A stretch of 27,209 bases of DNA. It comes from Larix sibirica. Taxonomy: Eukaryota; Streptophyta; Pinopsida; Pinales; Pinaceae. Location of the stretch: positions 1 through 27,209 of the forward strand of contig NWUY0304414167.1 in the NCBI GenBank assembly GCA_004151065.3. The letters are read 5' to 3'. Below, piece after piece: positions 9,761 to 18,831 of this stretch (the first letter of the stretch is position 1; the number at the start of each line of letters is the position of its first letter). The translations under genes and the position numbers were made by a program. The notes below the pieces were generated by a model. That model was not told the origin of the DNA, ran no database searches, and saw only the letters and a list, made by a program, of their open reading frames with translations.

Positions 9761-11640
9761 GGGGTTGTGTTATTGGCCATCCAGTAAGCAGTCCCCAGGT
9801 TTTTTCGTGAAGTCCGCAAAGCCAGCAAGAATATAAAGTTGCTGAACCTAAAAGCAATTGAATCCATCCTGCCAATTTGAAATAAACGTCATGAAATGTA
9901 ATGGTTCAGTAATAAATAAATTAATTGAAGTCAAGCAAGAGATAACAAATGCAGACAATTGAATACGATAAGTTTGAAACAGGACTATTTCAACGGGGCT
10001 ATTTATACAAGGATCCTCTTTGACCATCCTCATTAGGGTTATTCTTTAGGGCTCCTCTTAAAACAGGGCTATTTAAGGCTCCTAGCGTTCTTCTTTATAA
10101 AGCTGTTCTAAGAATAAATGGCCCTAGAGCATTTATTCTTTTTTTAGGGAGGGACTCACAGAAGCAAGTTAGTTACTGGGGATGGATGCATGGATGCATG
10201 CATAGACAATTTATGGAAGAAACGGGATATCGTTGCCCAGCGTTCGAGGAACGCCATCAGAGTCCTGCTTCTTGAACCTTATTCCTTCGACCTTTTATGG
10301 TGTTAACATAACCACTAATTATTAATGTTACTCCTTAGATTTTGATAGAAATTGGCTTTCAAGCCACCGTTCCCAATCCCTGATAGGGGTAAAAGTGGCG
10401 CTACAACACGCGAAAAATGATCCTATATTTTTGTTCTACCCTTTCCACCACTCACTCCACTAACTAGCTCACTTGCTTCTGTCTGGGAGGACCTTATTTT
10501 AATGCTCCAAGCGGGTGGTGCTTTCTTTAGGTGCGGTAGCAATATAGAATAATTCAAATAGGGGGGGGGCGAGTCTCAAATGGTTCTCTCCTGAGGTACG
10601 ATGGGGAGGCTGTGATATCTGTTCCAAAGAGACAAGTCATATGTATAGAGTGTAAGCTTTAACAAACAGCCTTAGTAACTAGCCCGTCTTGCCGTAGCCT
10701 TAAGCCAGAGTTGTTGCCGAGACACTAGCTTCAGTCTGGAGAGTAAGGGTACTAGCCATAATGTATAGGGAGTAAAGAAGTAGTCCCACTTAGAACCAGC
10801 GAAATAAAAAGAAATAGGCATCTTAGTTACAGCGAAGAACTAAATAAAGCTATCAGTTATATTATTTATAACTGATTCTATTTCATATTTGGATAGACAC
10901 TCTCCCGTAGTACTTGGAGTAACCGAGTATGAAGGGCAAAACTATGGAAACTAGCCTTACGGTATTAGCTTCCGTCTTAAGCAGTCAGTACAAGCACTTA
11001 ATACTACTTGCCTTACTACGCCTTTCTATCTAGCAGTGATCAGTAGTTTTATTCACTCTACCTAGCTCTAATAGTTTTTATTAGTGTCAGAAAACATATA
11101 GTTAGGGGGCAACCAACAGAGCCTCACCCAACAGAGACCGGCATAACGCTCACAGTGGTTGTTTGTTAGTCATTCAAGTATAGCCCCCCCTGGTTGTTCA
11201 GATAGACAACTGGTTTCCCATATAGCCCGGTAGTGTTATATAGCCAATGACCGGCTCCCCTGGTTCCTATTCTACCTGGCGCGGCGAAAGCAAATGATGG
11301 CATCCGGCCTGTCATATAGAAACTTCCGGAAAAGGGCATAGCTGAGTAATAATAAAATAGACTTCAATTCTCCCGTTATGTCCCCCCTAAAGATGCTATT
11401 ATATTAGACGTAAATGGTGAATGAGGCCATTTTCTATAATGGGTAGGCGATCCAAGTAGTAGCCAAATTGAGCCCGGGAGTTAAGCCCAGGATCCAATCC
11501 CAACTATGACCGGCTTCAAATGATGGACTATTAGCATACTGTAAATTCGCCTCCCTTTTGGCCTCACCCTGTGTATATGTGTGTAAGTGGATAAGTGGGA
11601 ATCAGTCATTCAATAACCGGTGTCACTTCCGTCCCCCCCC
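9761..11640. other. Long non-coding stretch
   Basis: No gene is recognised. There are small features only: GGATGCATGGATGCATGCAT near 10,183-10,202, a 6-bp hairpin GCGTTC-GAG-GAACGC at 10,240-10,254, a G-run at about 10,561, and the perfect hairpin listed separately at 10,852-10,876. Confidence 0.4.
10852..10876. other. Perfect 10-bp stem-loop
   Basis: ATCAGTTATA (10,852-10,861) pairs perfectly with TATAACTGAT (10,867-10,876) around a 5-base loop, TTATT. The stem is A/T-rich and has no U-tract after it, so a role is not evident. Confidence 0.8.
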
Positions 11641-12175
11641 CTCTGTAAGCCCCATTGAGTATTTCCGTTGATTATTCCCATTGGATCGCTGTAGAAGTAT
11701 CGTCATCACAAGCACCATCACAATCACAATCGAACTCGACATGCATTGTATAACCTCACGAAGCTCACCTAATTGAACCTCATCGAACCCTAAAGTGTAA
11801 CTAACCTGTGTAACCAACCTCATCGTCCGTCCACCCTGGGGATCAATACTTGGCATTTCCTAGTGGCCATTGAGTAGCATCCATTGAGTTCTTCTATCAG
11901 AGAGAAATACCCCATCCATCAAGAGAGTAAAAGCCATGTAGTAAAAGCATAGAGTACAAGCATCAACTATTGTATAAACTCTTTTTATTGAGTCCTTTTT
12001 GATTGACATCGAATTGAGTGAATTGGACAGCCTCAACTAGCGGTAATTAGTATCTCCTTATTCCTATGTCTATAGGCACTTCCTGTGACTGATGGACTAT
12101 TGGCTGACTTACAATGGCTTAAATGAGTACTCAATGCGTAACCCAACCTCATCGTGTCTGTGGGTCCCGCTCCCG
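11640..12175. repeat. Degenerate repeat array B, related to array A
   Basis: It holds words also found in array A: CCATTGAGTAGC (11,866), CCATTGAGTTC (11,880), GAGTACAAGCATCAACT (11,952; compare GAGTACCAGCATCAAAACT at 4521), CTAGCGGTAATTAG (12,038; compare CTAGCGGTAATTGG at 4638) and GGACTATTGGCTGACTT. It ends beside GTGTCTGTGGGTCCCGC, resembling the sequence just after array A. Word order is only partly conserved. A 77-codon minus-strand frame (11,623-11,856) overlaps its left side and is not recognised. Confidence 0.65.
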
Positions 12176-12690
12176 TCGGAAGACAAATAAGTTCTCAACC
12201 AAAAAGTGATTTACCCACACTTTAAGTAAATAAGAAGTAATTGCAGCAGTGTTTTCGTTTGAAGTATTAACACTATTAGTTGATGATCGAGATCGAAAAG
12301 TTTATCGAGCCGGCGATTAACCCTTGCCCTCCCTTTGGTCAAGCAAGCCTTTCCTATTTTAGTAGCAGAAATGAAAATGACATTAGTGACCATTTAACCA
12401 ATGAATGCACCGGCCTCGTATATTATCCTGTGAAGCAAAAGGCTACAAAGGTATGACCAACAGTATATATAGGGGCAGATCCAATTGATCGAGTTGGAAT
12501 TTCTCCAGTGCCAGTCTCAGTAGCATCTCAGCTAGCGGCTAAGGTAGCATATAAACTATCATCTGAGCGCGCATCTTTTCCATTTTGAGATCGCCCACAT
12601 ATAATAAATAGAAAGACCTCGTAGTTTTAGCAAAGTAACCACCAGCAAAGGCAGAGGCATAGCCCGTTCGAAGTGGTCAGTTCCGGATCC
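12176..12690. other. Non-coding stretch
   Basis: I see no gene or clear repeat. A minus-strand open frame of 60 codons at 12,211-12,393 has no recognised similarity. Confidence 0.35.
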
Positions 12691-12694
12691 GGAC

Positions 12695-13435
12695 CTCGTT
12701 TACCTAATGTAAGCAACAGCTCCCGTTCGAGTACCAATTCCAGAACTTATCATAGTTCCTGGTGAAGGTCGAGATAAAGTAGTTTTTCCTATATAAGCCC
12801 TTGTATCGTATAGAGGTATGAGCTGGACGTAACTCCGTAGTATCGGGGCGAGACAGTGGTGTTTCCGCGGTCAAATTTCCCTGGTTCTTAGTAAATAGCT
12901 GCTGCTTGGGAGGCAGCATCCTCGCTTGTTCGAGTACTAGACCCGCCGCAAATATTGTTGCCCGAGCAAAAGCAGCTGCTTTACCACTACTACTTAGTCC
13001 AGATATTACAGTCTTTTAATGGGGGCACTACCATCCATATGTTTCAATTCGAGATAGAGATCCATAGCCGTAATATGCCAATAAAAAGCAAGCACCAGAG
13101 TGAGACAAAGACCCAGTCAAGGATCGAGGTGCATATCCAGGCGCATCCCCAGGCACGGTTATTATAGATTGTAAGAGATATAACCAAATTCCATTGATAA
13201 AGTCTCATAAGCATAGGCATACATAGGCGACATCCCCTACAGATTGTTAGCTTTACTCTATATTATTAATTTCCGGCTCCAACCGGTGGTTGCTTTGAAA
13301 CGAATACCACTCAATTTGGATCCACGGGTGATACTAGGTAACCTGAGTAAATCCGCGCTCCTGATGCTTCCACCCGGCCGTCAACGGGATCCGGAACTAG
13401 AGGATCTCAAAAGGCAGCCACGTCGGAAATGATTA
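12695..13435. other. Codon-periodic low-complexity stretch
   Basis: Around 12,704-12,970 the minus strand reads as KAAAFARATIFAAGLVLEQ followed by a 71-codon frame starting at 12,919. Around 13,290-13,420 the plus strand reads as Thr/Gly/Ser/Arg-rich pseudo-protein (QFGSTGDTR, then STRPSTGSGTRG) with stops. These pieces share residue bias with the stretches at about 13.8, 15.1-15.7 and 16.9-17.3 kb. I recognise no family. Confidence 0.4.
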
Positions 13436-13467
13436 ATATTAATCAACGGATGAATGATAAGCCAGTT

Positions 13468-13515
13468 AAGTACCCGTTGTGCTTACATATATAAGGCAAA
13501 GCAAGTACCCGTTGT
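13468..13515 (+). repeat. 13-bp direct repeat
   Basis: AAGTACCCGTTGT is found at 13,468-13,480 and at 13,503-13,515, a 35-bp period. It is followed by iterated AGGGTAGCGTAGGGTAAGG at about 13,537. Confidence 0.85.
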
Positions 13516-13719
13516 TAGGAATAAGGAAAGCAGCATAGGGTAGCGTAGGGTAAGGCCCTTACAACAAGTAAAAGCCATCCATCAATAGCGCACACAGGCC
13601 AAACATCCGCTGCTGGTAAATAATTACCCACATTAAGGTGGACCCGTAGCGAACAGGGAATTATGAGCAAATAAATAAACAAACAGCTTTATATAATACC
13701 ATCCACTGGATCTATAGGC

Positions 13720-14250
13720 AATTATATAGAAAGATATCAATATGGAGCAGCCTTTAGCGAGATATTATTTGGAGACGAGGAAATGTTAAGTGTGGCTCGC
13801 CCGACTGAAAGAGGTCGAGGTGGTTTTGAAATGATTCAACAACAAAAGACTCTAAATTGATCGAATGTAATCGCTGCTCAAATTGCTCCTCGTTATCGAT
13901 CTCGGTATGGAACTAGATGTGGCATGGGTCCAACTGAGACTGGCGCATTCACGGGCACTCGACCTGGAAATGGATACGGAACCTTACCAAGGAGATCCTG
14001 AATAGGAAAGGATGCTGAGCGCTTTCGAACGGGAGGATCTTCAAACTATTATGTATTTTCACATTGTTGCAAGCGTACGCCAAACACCTATGGCAGTCAT
14101 ACGGGCGGGATAAGGCCTTCGCAAGCGTAACTAAAGATATGGCTCCGTTACAGGGACTAGAACTAAGGGCTCTCCCGCCGGATCTTTATGAAAGGGCACA
14201 TGAACCGGAGCTTACAGCACAAGATCTTGTTCCAATACAAAGAGCATAAG
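13720..14250 (+). other. Interrupted codon-biased frame, unidentified
   Basis: From about 13,742 the plus strand reads GAAFSEILFGDEEMLSVARP and TERGRGGFEMIQQQKTLN up to a stop. It then continues with IAAQIAPRYRSRYGTRCGMG and TGAFTGTRPGNGYGT to a stop near 14,000. A 61-codon ATG frame follows at 14,064-14,249. The second part has the Gly/Thr bias of the repeats further right. It could be a decayed gene or repeat-derived. I do not recognise a family. Confidence 0.25.
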
Positions 14251-14945
14251 AGGCATGGGTAGGTGCGCCAGGACCCGCGGTTTACCATAATATATATAAT
14301 TTTATTATTCCTTTATGGTTCTCTAGAGCAGGCAATAAGGGTTAAATACCCTTGGGAACAAAACCAATTTAGATATTTGTGACTTGTTACCCTACAAAAA
14401 AAGGTCTTTCACTTTGAGTAGCCCGGGGACTTTTTTTTTACTATTCTCTGAATCTGCCCAATTAATCAAACTTGGGCTTGATTGGCCCGGTTGGCCAGGT
14501 GTTACAACTCCCCCCCCTTTTTTTCCCCTACCTTAGAGCTAGTACCTTACGAAGAGCTTACTAAGGCAAGTAGTAAAGCAAGTAGTACCTTACTCTACAG
14601 ACTGAAGCTAATTCAAGTAAGTAAACACCATAAAAACATAGGGCATACTAAGACTAGAGAGAGCTAGAGCTATTTCCAAGTCTCTTAAGAAGGCTAACAA
14701 GTGGGACTTGTTAAAGGCTTTCTATAACAAATATAATAAGGCAATTTATTATAATAGCGGACAATACTCGTACCCCCCTAAACCTAGGTTTTGCAAGATC
14801 AAAAATATAAAATGATAAGTTTTTTCATTCTGTACCAAGCAACCAAATGGTGCCTGTCATTGTTGTGTGATATGCCCAGGCAGGCAGGTTCACTGCGCCT
14901 GTTTTATTATTATTACACGAACTTTATCATATTCTGAAAATAAAG
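14251..14945. other. Non-coding stretch with homopolymer tracts
   Basis: No gene is recognised. It contains a T-run near 14,430, a C-run plus T-run near 14,508-14,524 and AAGTAGTAAAGCAAGTAGTA near 14,569-14,588. A 61-codon frame (14,482-14,667) has no recognised similarity. Confidence 0.4.
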
Positions 14946-14949
14946 TAAT

Positions 14950-15075
14950 AGAGCTAGTTAGTCTAGTGGCTATATATGGCTAGCAGTAATTGGGACTTAC
15001 TGGGAATGACCAGTGGGATTGGCTATTGGCTGGGAATGATTGGCAATCGACTATGATCGGCTATGACTGGTGGTT
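14950..15075 (+). repeat. Short repeat field C, related to arrays A and B
   Basis: GGCTAGCAGTAATTGGGACT (about 14,979) matches GGCTAGCGGTAATTGGGGCC of array A (about 4635). It is followed by iterated GGGAATGACCAGTGGGATTG, GGCTATTGGCTGGGAATGAT and CGACTATGATCGGCTATGAC, comparable to ACTATCGGCTATCGGGAATG at about 4745. Confidence 0.65.
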
Positions 15076-15750
15076 ATGCTAGAACTGACCCTGGGAATGC
15101 TAGTTTTAATGCTTGGGCTGGTTCTGCTTATTCAGCTTCTTATTCAATTGATCCCGGTTCAACCGCTACTCTTGGAATTGCTCTCGGAACTGCTTATAGA
15201 AATGACCCGTTGAAGGAGCATTATTCCCAGCATTCCCAGCTTCCTCAGTTCCCGGGGCATCAATAGAACCAGCCACCTCATTCCTGGCAGCAGCAGTCCC
15301 AGCAGCTGAACCAAGAGCATTTACGGAATTTGAACCACCGGTATTATGATTCCCAACAGAATCAGTTGAACCAACAGCATTTTAATAAGCAGAAGTAGCA
15401 GCATTTAAAGCATAATTCCCAGCCTCACCGCCTCACCAGTTTTACCTGCAGAACTGGAATTAGTTACATATGAAGAGCATAAATGAAATTATTTCAATAA
15501 TAATAATTTGAAGGAGCATTCCCAGCCTCCTCAGTTCCCAAAGCAGTTCCATCATCAGTTCCAAGAGCAGCATCACCAGCATCATCAGTTGAACCAACAG
15601 CACAACCAGTATTACCAGTTGAAGGAGCATTATTCCCAGCATTCCCAGGATCAGTTACATAAGCAGTAGAACCAGTTTCAAAAGCCGTATCAGCATTCCC
15701 ACCATCATAATTATTATTTCCACTGGAGATTATTCCTAATATTTCTTATT
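15063..15750. repeat. Convergent Gly/Ala/Thr/Asn-rich pseudo-protein repeats
   Basis: The plus strand (15,063-15,266) gives a 67-codon ATG frame with TDPGNASFNAWAGSAYSAS. The minus strand gives a stop-free stretch without ATG at 15,745-15,494 containing TDPGNAGNNAPSTGN and GTDDGTALGTEEAGNAPSN. A second minus stretch at about 15,440-15,150 contains NAVGSTDSVGNHNTGGSNS and APGTEEAGNAGNNAPSTG. The DPGNA block therefore occurs in both orientations and GTEEAGNA twice on the minus strand. Synonymous bases differ between the Gly/Asn/Ala words, while one block is identical over 31 bp (listed separately). Such a residue mix is typical of low-complexity repeats rather than enzymes. I do not think a functional protein is made, but the frame bias is real. 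Confidence 0.6.
15209..15648 (+). repeat. 31-bp perfect direct repeat
   Basis: The same 31 bases are present at 15,209-15,239 and 15,618-15,648, beginning GTTGAAGGAGCATTATTCCC. A shorter relative, TGAAGGAGCATTCCCAGC, is at about 15,509. Repeats of this length in plant mitochondria can mediate rare recombination, here between sites 409 bp apart. Confidence 0.9.
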
Positions 15751-16910
15751 ATAGTAGGTCCCAAGGGGTCCTTGCCGATATAAGTGTCTTTCATACAGGG
15801 TGGGATACTAACCTCTACTATTGGGCATGTTGGCAAGGGGACTTCTATTTATTAGGTTGTGACACATCGGCCAAACTTGAAATGATATGGTAAGTGTATC
15901 TTCTGTATTAGCGGAGTAGTAGCCTAGGTAATAATAGAGCCGTTGGAATAGAGCTAGTGGAATTAGATCCGGGGAGCAACGTATAGATGCGGTATCACCG
16001 TAGATTAATAGGTTGTATGCAGTGGGTCTGGCTGCTATGGTTAGGTCTGCTGGTTAGGGTTCCCAGCCCCCAGGATTTATATTGTAAACCACTTAGAATG
16101 ACCTGCAATGCTCGGCTCTATTGGAAACCACTATATATGGTGGCTGCATGGTCCAACCAACAAACATGCATGTGCCTGCCCCGACGACCGAACCTGCTCC
16201 TGCTGAGGCCATTGAGAACTCTAATCATATTGTTTAATATTGCCTGGTGGTGGTAATGTAAATAAGAAAAACAATATAGTACGGAGGAACTTGCGAATTA
16301 GAGCTCTCTATTATGATATGAAGGTTCTGACAATATTATTTGTGAGTGAAAATGGCAGGAGACCTTGCATGGACTTAATAAAGGGTAGGCAAGCTATATC
16401 TGCATATGCTGGGTGTGCTGTTGGGATTCTTGCTGCCCTGTGTATCTTATCTTGCTCTGACCAGTATTGAGTACCGAGAATGCATGGATACATGCCTGGA
16501 TAAATTCCCGGCATCTCCACCTGGCATCACACTTGGGGCAAAGAGCCCGATAAATATATGAGAAGATGGAGCGGGGGGCATTAAAGAGGGCATTTGTTGG
16601 GCCTCATAGGTCTGAATCATTCTCTGCTACTGGGGAGCACTCGTACCCGGCCGGGCGCCTAGCACCTATATAGATAGGAAAGGGGCAAAGGTAAACTTAA
16701 AGCCATGTTCTATAGAAATGCTCGCCAAGGCCCTTGATGCCGCTGAGTCTACTAGGCTACCCCTGGAGAAGCACTAGCTGCAACTGAAGAATCAGATGTT
16801 ACCAATATTCATGTTGCAGCTGCTTTATTTAATTGAAATGTGCCAATCATAGTCTAGTTTGCTAATTTCCTTATAAAGTGAGAGCGGGCTCACCTTGATT
16901 CGAGTATGCC
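15751..16910. other. Non-coding stretch with unrecognised short ORFs
   Basis: Open frames at 15,987-16,256 (89 codons, Trp/Leu-rich start), 16,240-16,470 (76 codons, with a hydrophobic GCAVGILAALCILSC segment near the C-terminus) and 16,311-16,520 on the minus strand overlap each other. None is recognised. Iterated GCATGGATACATGCCTGGAT occurs near 16,481. I see no RNA gene. Confidence 0.35.
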
Positions 16911-16919
16911 TTTGTTCGT

Positions 16920-17260
16920 TATGAATCTGCACCTCGAACTGGACGATCTGCAATTGGATCCGCCACTGGATCATAAACCAGGTATTACACTTAAACTACT
17001 GAGTAAACCAGTGGAACTGGGGTTTTAACGGGTGCTTTCACTGCATCAACTGAGTCAAGGTAAACCACTGAATCAACGGGCTTTGCTGCTTCCCCTTCCT
17101 TTACTATGGGTGCTCTTACCTCTGTTCCAACCTTTGCCTCTGCGGGATCAAGGTAAGCAACTAAATCTGCAATGGGATCAGTTGCTGGTGCTAGAAGAGA
17201 TGCTTCGGGCTTTGCTCGGACAACAAGGTAAACAACTGGTTCTGCTAATGGATATGCTTA
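16920..17260 (+). repeat. GGTAAACNACTG repeat array
   Basis: CAAGGTAAACCACTGAATC (17,056), CAAGGTAAGCAACTAAATCT (17,149) and CAAGGTAAACAACTGGTTCT (17,224) are successive copies. Diverged forms lie upstream at about 16,975 and 17,003 (AAACCAGG and GAGTAAACCAGTGG). In one frame it reads as Thr/Ser/Gly/Ala-rich sequence (SAPRTGRSAIGSATGS, TTESTGFAAS, SAMGSVAGARRDASGFA) with a TAA at the same place in each copy. In another frame it is a 103-codon ORF (17,032-17,343) with repeated QGKQL. Repeat origin explains both frames. Confidence 0.7.
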
Positions 17261-17429
17261 TGCCGGTGGGTCTACTTAAGAGGGGGGGTACTTTTTCTGT
17301 CAGAGATAGGGTCCAAGGCACATGTTCTATGTGGGACAACTGACTTCAAGTCTAGGGAGGGTACTTTTCCATCTTTATTTCTTTTTATTTCTATTATAAT
17401 ATACTTATTATACTTAGGCTTTTGAGATT

Positions 17430-17697
17430 ACTTGCCCTTATAAGCGCGGGACCTCTGGACCTTTACAAAATCTGCTCGCAGTTGCACCAATGTTACTCCA
17501 CGGGGAGCTAGAAAACTCTATTTACATTTAATATACTACTGCACTGCTCTCCCATGTAGCGTGATCTGGAATTCCACCAACCTAGTGGCATCTATGGTCT
17601 TCCGCACATTCCAGATAGCACATCACAGAGGAACCAGTTTTGCTCGGCATCTTCATCTCCTCTATTGTAGAATATAGAGAGTTTCAAATATGACTCA
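17430..17697 (-). pseudogene. Ty3/gypsy retrotransposon gag fragment
   Basis: Read on the minus strand from about 17,691, the sequence contains KLSIFYNRGDEDAEQNWFLC. This matches the start of the plant gypsy gag domain, where a glycine-rich turn and D(A/P)E are followed by W(F/I)LC. After what looks like a one-base deletion near 17,612 the frame resumes as WNVRKTIDATRLVEFQITLH and GRAVQ. Then comes TAG at 17,536-17,538, in the place where the family has the Trp of an ALxWY motif (TGG to TAG). It continues as YIKCK, a second stop, and GVTLVQLRADFVKVQ. Similarity ends near 17,430. Only part of the gag core is left, with no protease or reverse transcriptase next to it. This is a nuclear-derived relic, and the call rests on motif recognition. 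Confidence 0.68.
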
Positions 17698-17699
17698 TT

Positions 17700-18180
17700 C
17701 GGATGAGTAGTTGCCATTGTTGCTTGCTAACTTTGCACTGACACAAATCCCAACAGCCCTAGCTATTGTATTTACAAACTAGCCAACACACTAAAAAAAC
17801 AATGATTACTTTGAGTGGTCATACTTACACTATTTAGTAACACTATAACCGGAATACTCTTACTGCTGGTCACACAAACACTAGTGCTCTGCGCAGAAAT
17901 TATAATGACATTCTTACAACTTTATAAAGGTAAAAAGTATTGGACATAGTACAAACTAACATCATTTTTATTTCAAATTGCTTCCTCCGCAGGATGGTTC
18001 TCAACAGGGTTATAGTACCAGAATGGCACAAAGACGATACCCTTATAAGGTGAAAAAAGTGTCCATATAGAGCTCTAAAATGGCCATTTCATAGGTTTAT
18101 ATAGTAATAGATTCACTTTAATATATTAGTTATTGTGAGGAGTTGGCTAATCATGAGATAAGAGGCTATTCCTGTTGGTT
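17700..18180. other. Non-coding stretch
   Basis: I see nothing beyond short words such as CACTAT-type A/T-rich sequence. There is no gene, RNA or strong hairpin. Confidence 0.4.
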
Positions 18181-18184
18181 GTAG

Positions 18185-18475
18185 TTTCCCTGTTCGAAGT
18201 AAGGAGTTATGGGATAGCTGAACTTCTATAGTATAAGTTGAGTAGTAGAAGAGAGTATAAGGAGAGTTGTAGTTCTAGTTCCTAAGTGAGTATAAGATGT
18301 CTAGGAGAAATATTATTAGTGTAGTTAAGGTATGATAAGCTCAGTATAAGTCTAGTCCTTGTTTTCTAGTCTAATGGAGTAATAAGTAAAGTATAAGGTT
18401 CCTATGATAAGAGAGTAAGATATGACTGTATCAGTATAGTAAAGTATCAGTTAAGTATAGTATTATTTTATTCAA
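18185..18475 (+). repeat. AGTATAAG-rich degenerate repeat field
   Basis: AGTATAAG begins at 18,230, 18,254, 18,289, 18,343 and 18,390, with spacings of 24, 35, 54 and 47 bp. AGTATAG and AAGTATCAG variants follow up to 18,460. TAGTTCCTAAG and ATAAGGAGAGT words inside it recur inverted near 26,145-26,195. Confidence 0.65.
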
Positions 18476-18477
18476 CA

Positions 18478-18831
18478 ATGAAATCCAATATCTCTGGAGT
18501 AAGGTATAAGTATAGGAAGGGTAGGTTTGTTTATAGGAATACCAGTAAAACCCTTGTTGTTGGTTCAACGAAGGTAAGATACTGTAGCTTAGTTTTAATG
18601 GCTATTTATCTAGGGGTTTTATATCCATCATTCATAGGCGATTTTGGGTTTATTTTCACTCTGAAGCTGCATTTTATATCCCCCCCGAAAAACGAGATAA
18701 CGCTATCTCCTTCAACCACCATTGCTATGGCCTTGCCACGCTATGGCCTCGCTAGAGGGGGAGTGCTTACCTTAGCAGAAGTAAGTACGTACGATACGGG
18801 CCTATCCACTAAGAAAGATATTTTTGATTGA
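18478..18831 (+). CDS. Hypothetical 117-codon ORF with one membrane segment
   Basis: The frame starts at ATG 18,478 immediately after the AGTATAAG repeat field. The N-terminus is basic (KYRKGRFVYRN), residues about 37-63 are hydrophobic (LVLMAIYLGVLYPSF followed by IGDFGFIFTL), and the C-terminal half is polar with the iterated MALPRYGLARGG made by a small DNA duplication (GCTATGGCCTTGCCACGCTA at 18,723). I recognise no family. Chimeric mitochondrial ORFs with one membrane segment are known in plants, but nothing here shows expression. It could equally be a chance frame. Confidence 0.2.
   Translation: MKSNISGVRYKYRKGRFVYRNTSKTLVVGSTKVRYCSLVLMAIYLGVLYPSFIGDFGFIFTLKLHFISPPKNEITLSPSTTIAMALPRYGLARGGVLTLAEVSTYDTGLSTKKDIFD

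Noticed and set aside
17032-17343. 103-codon Leu/Gln-rich plus-strand ORF
   Set aside because: It lies in the GGTAAACNACTG array, its repeated QGKQL comes from the repeat unit, and another frame of the same units is equally biased.
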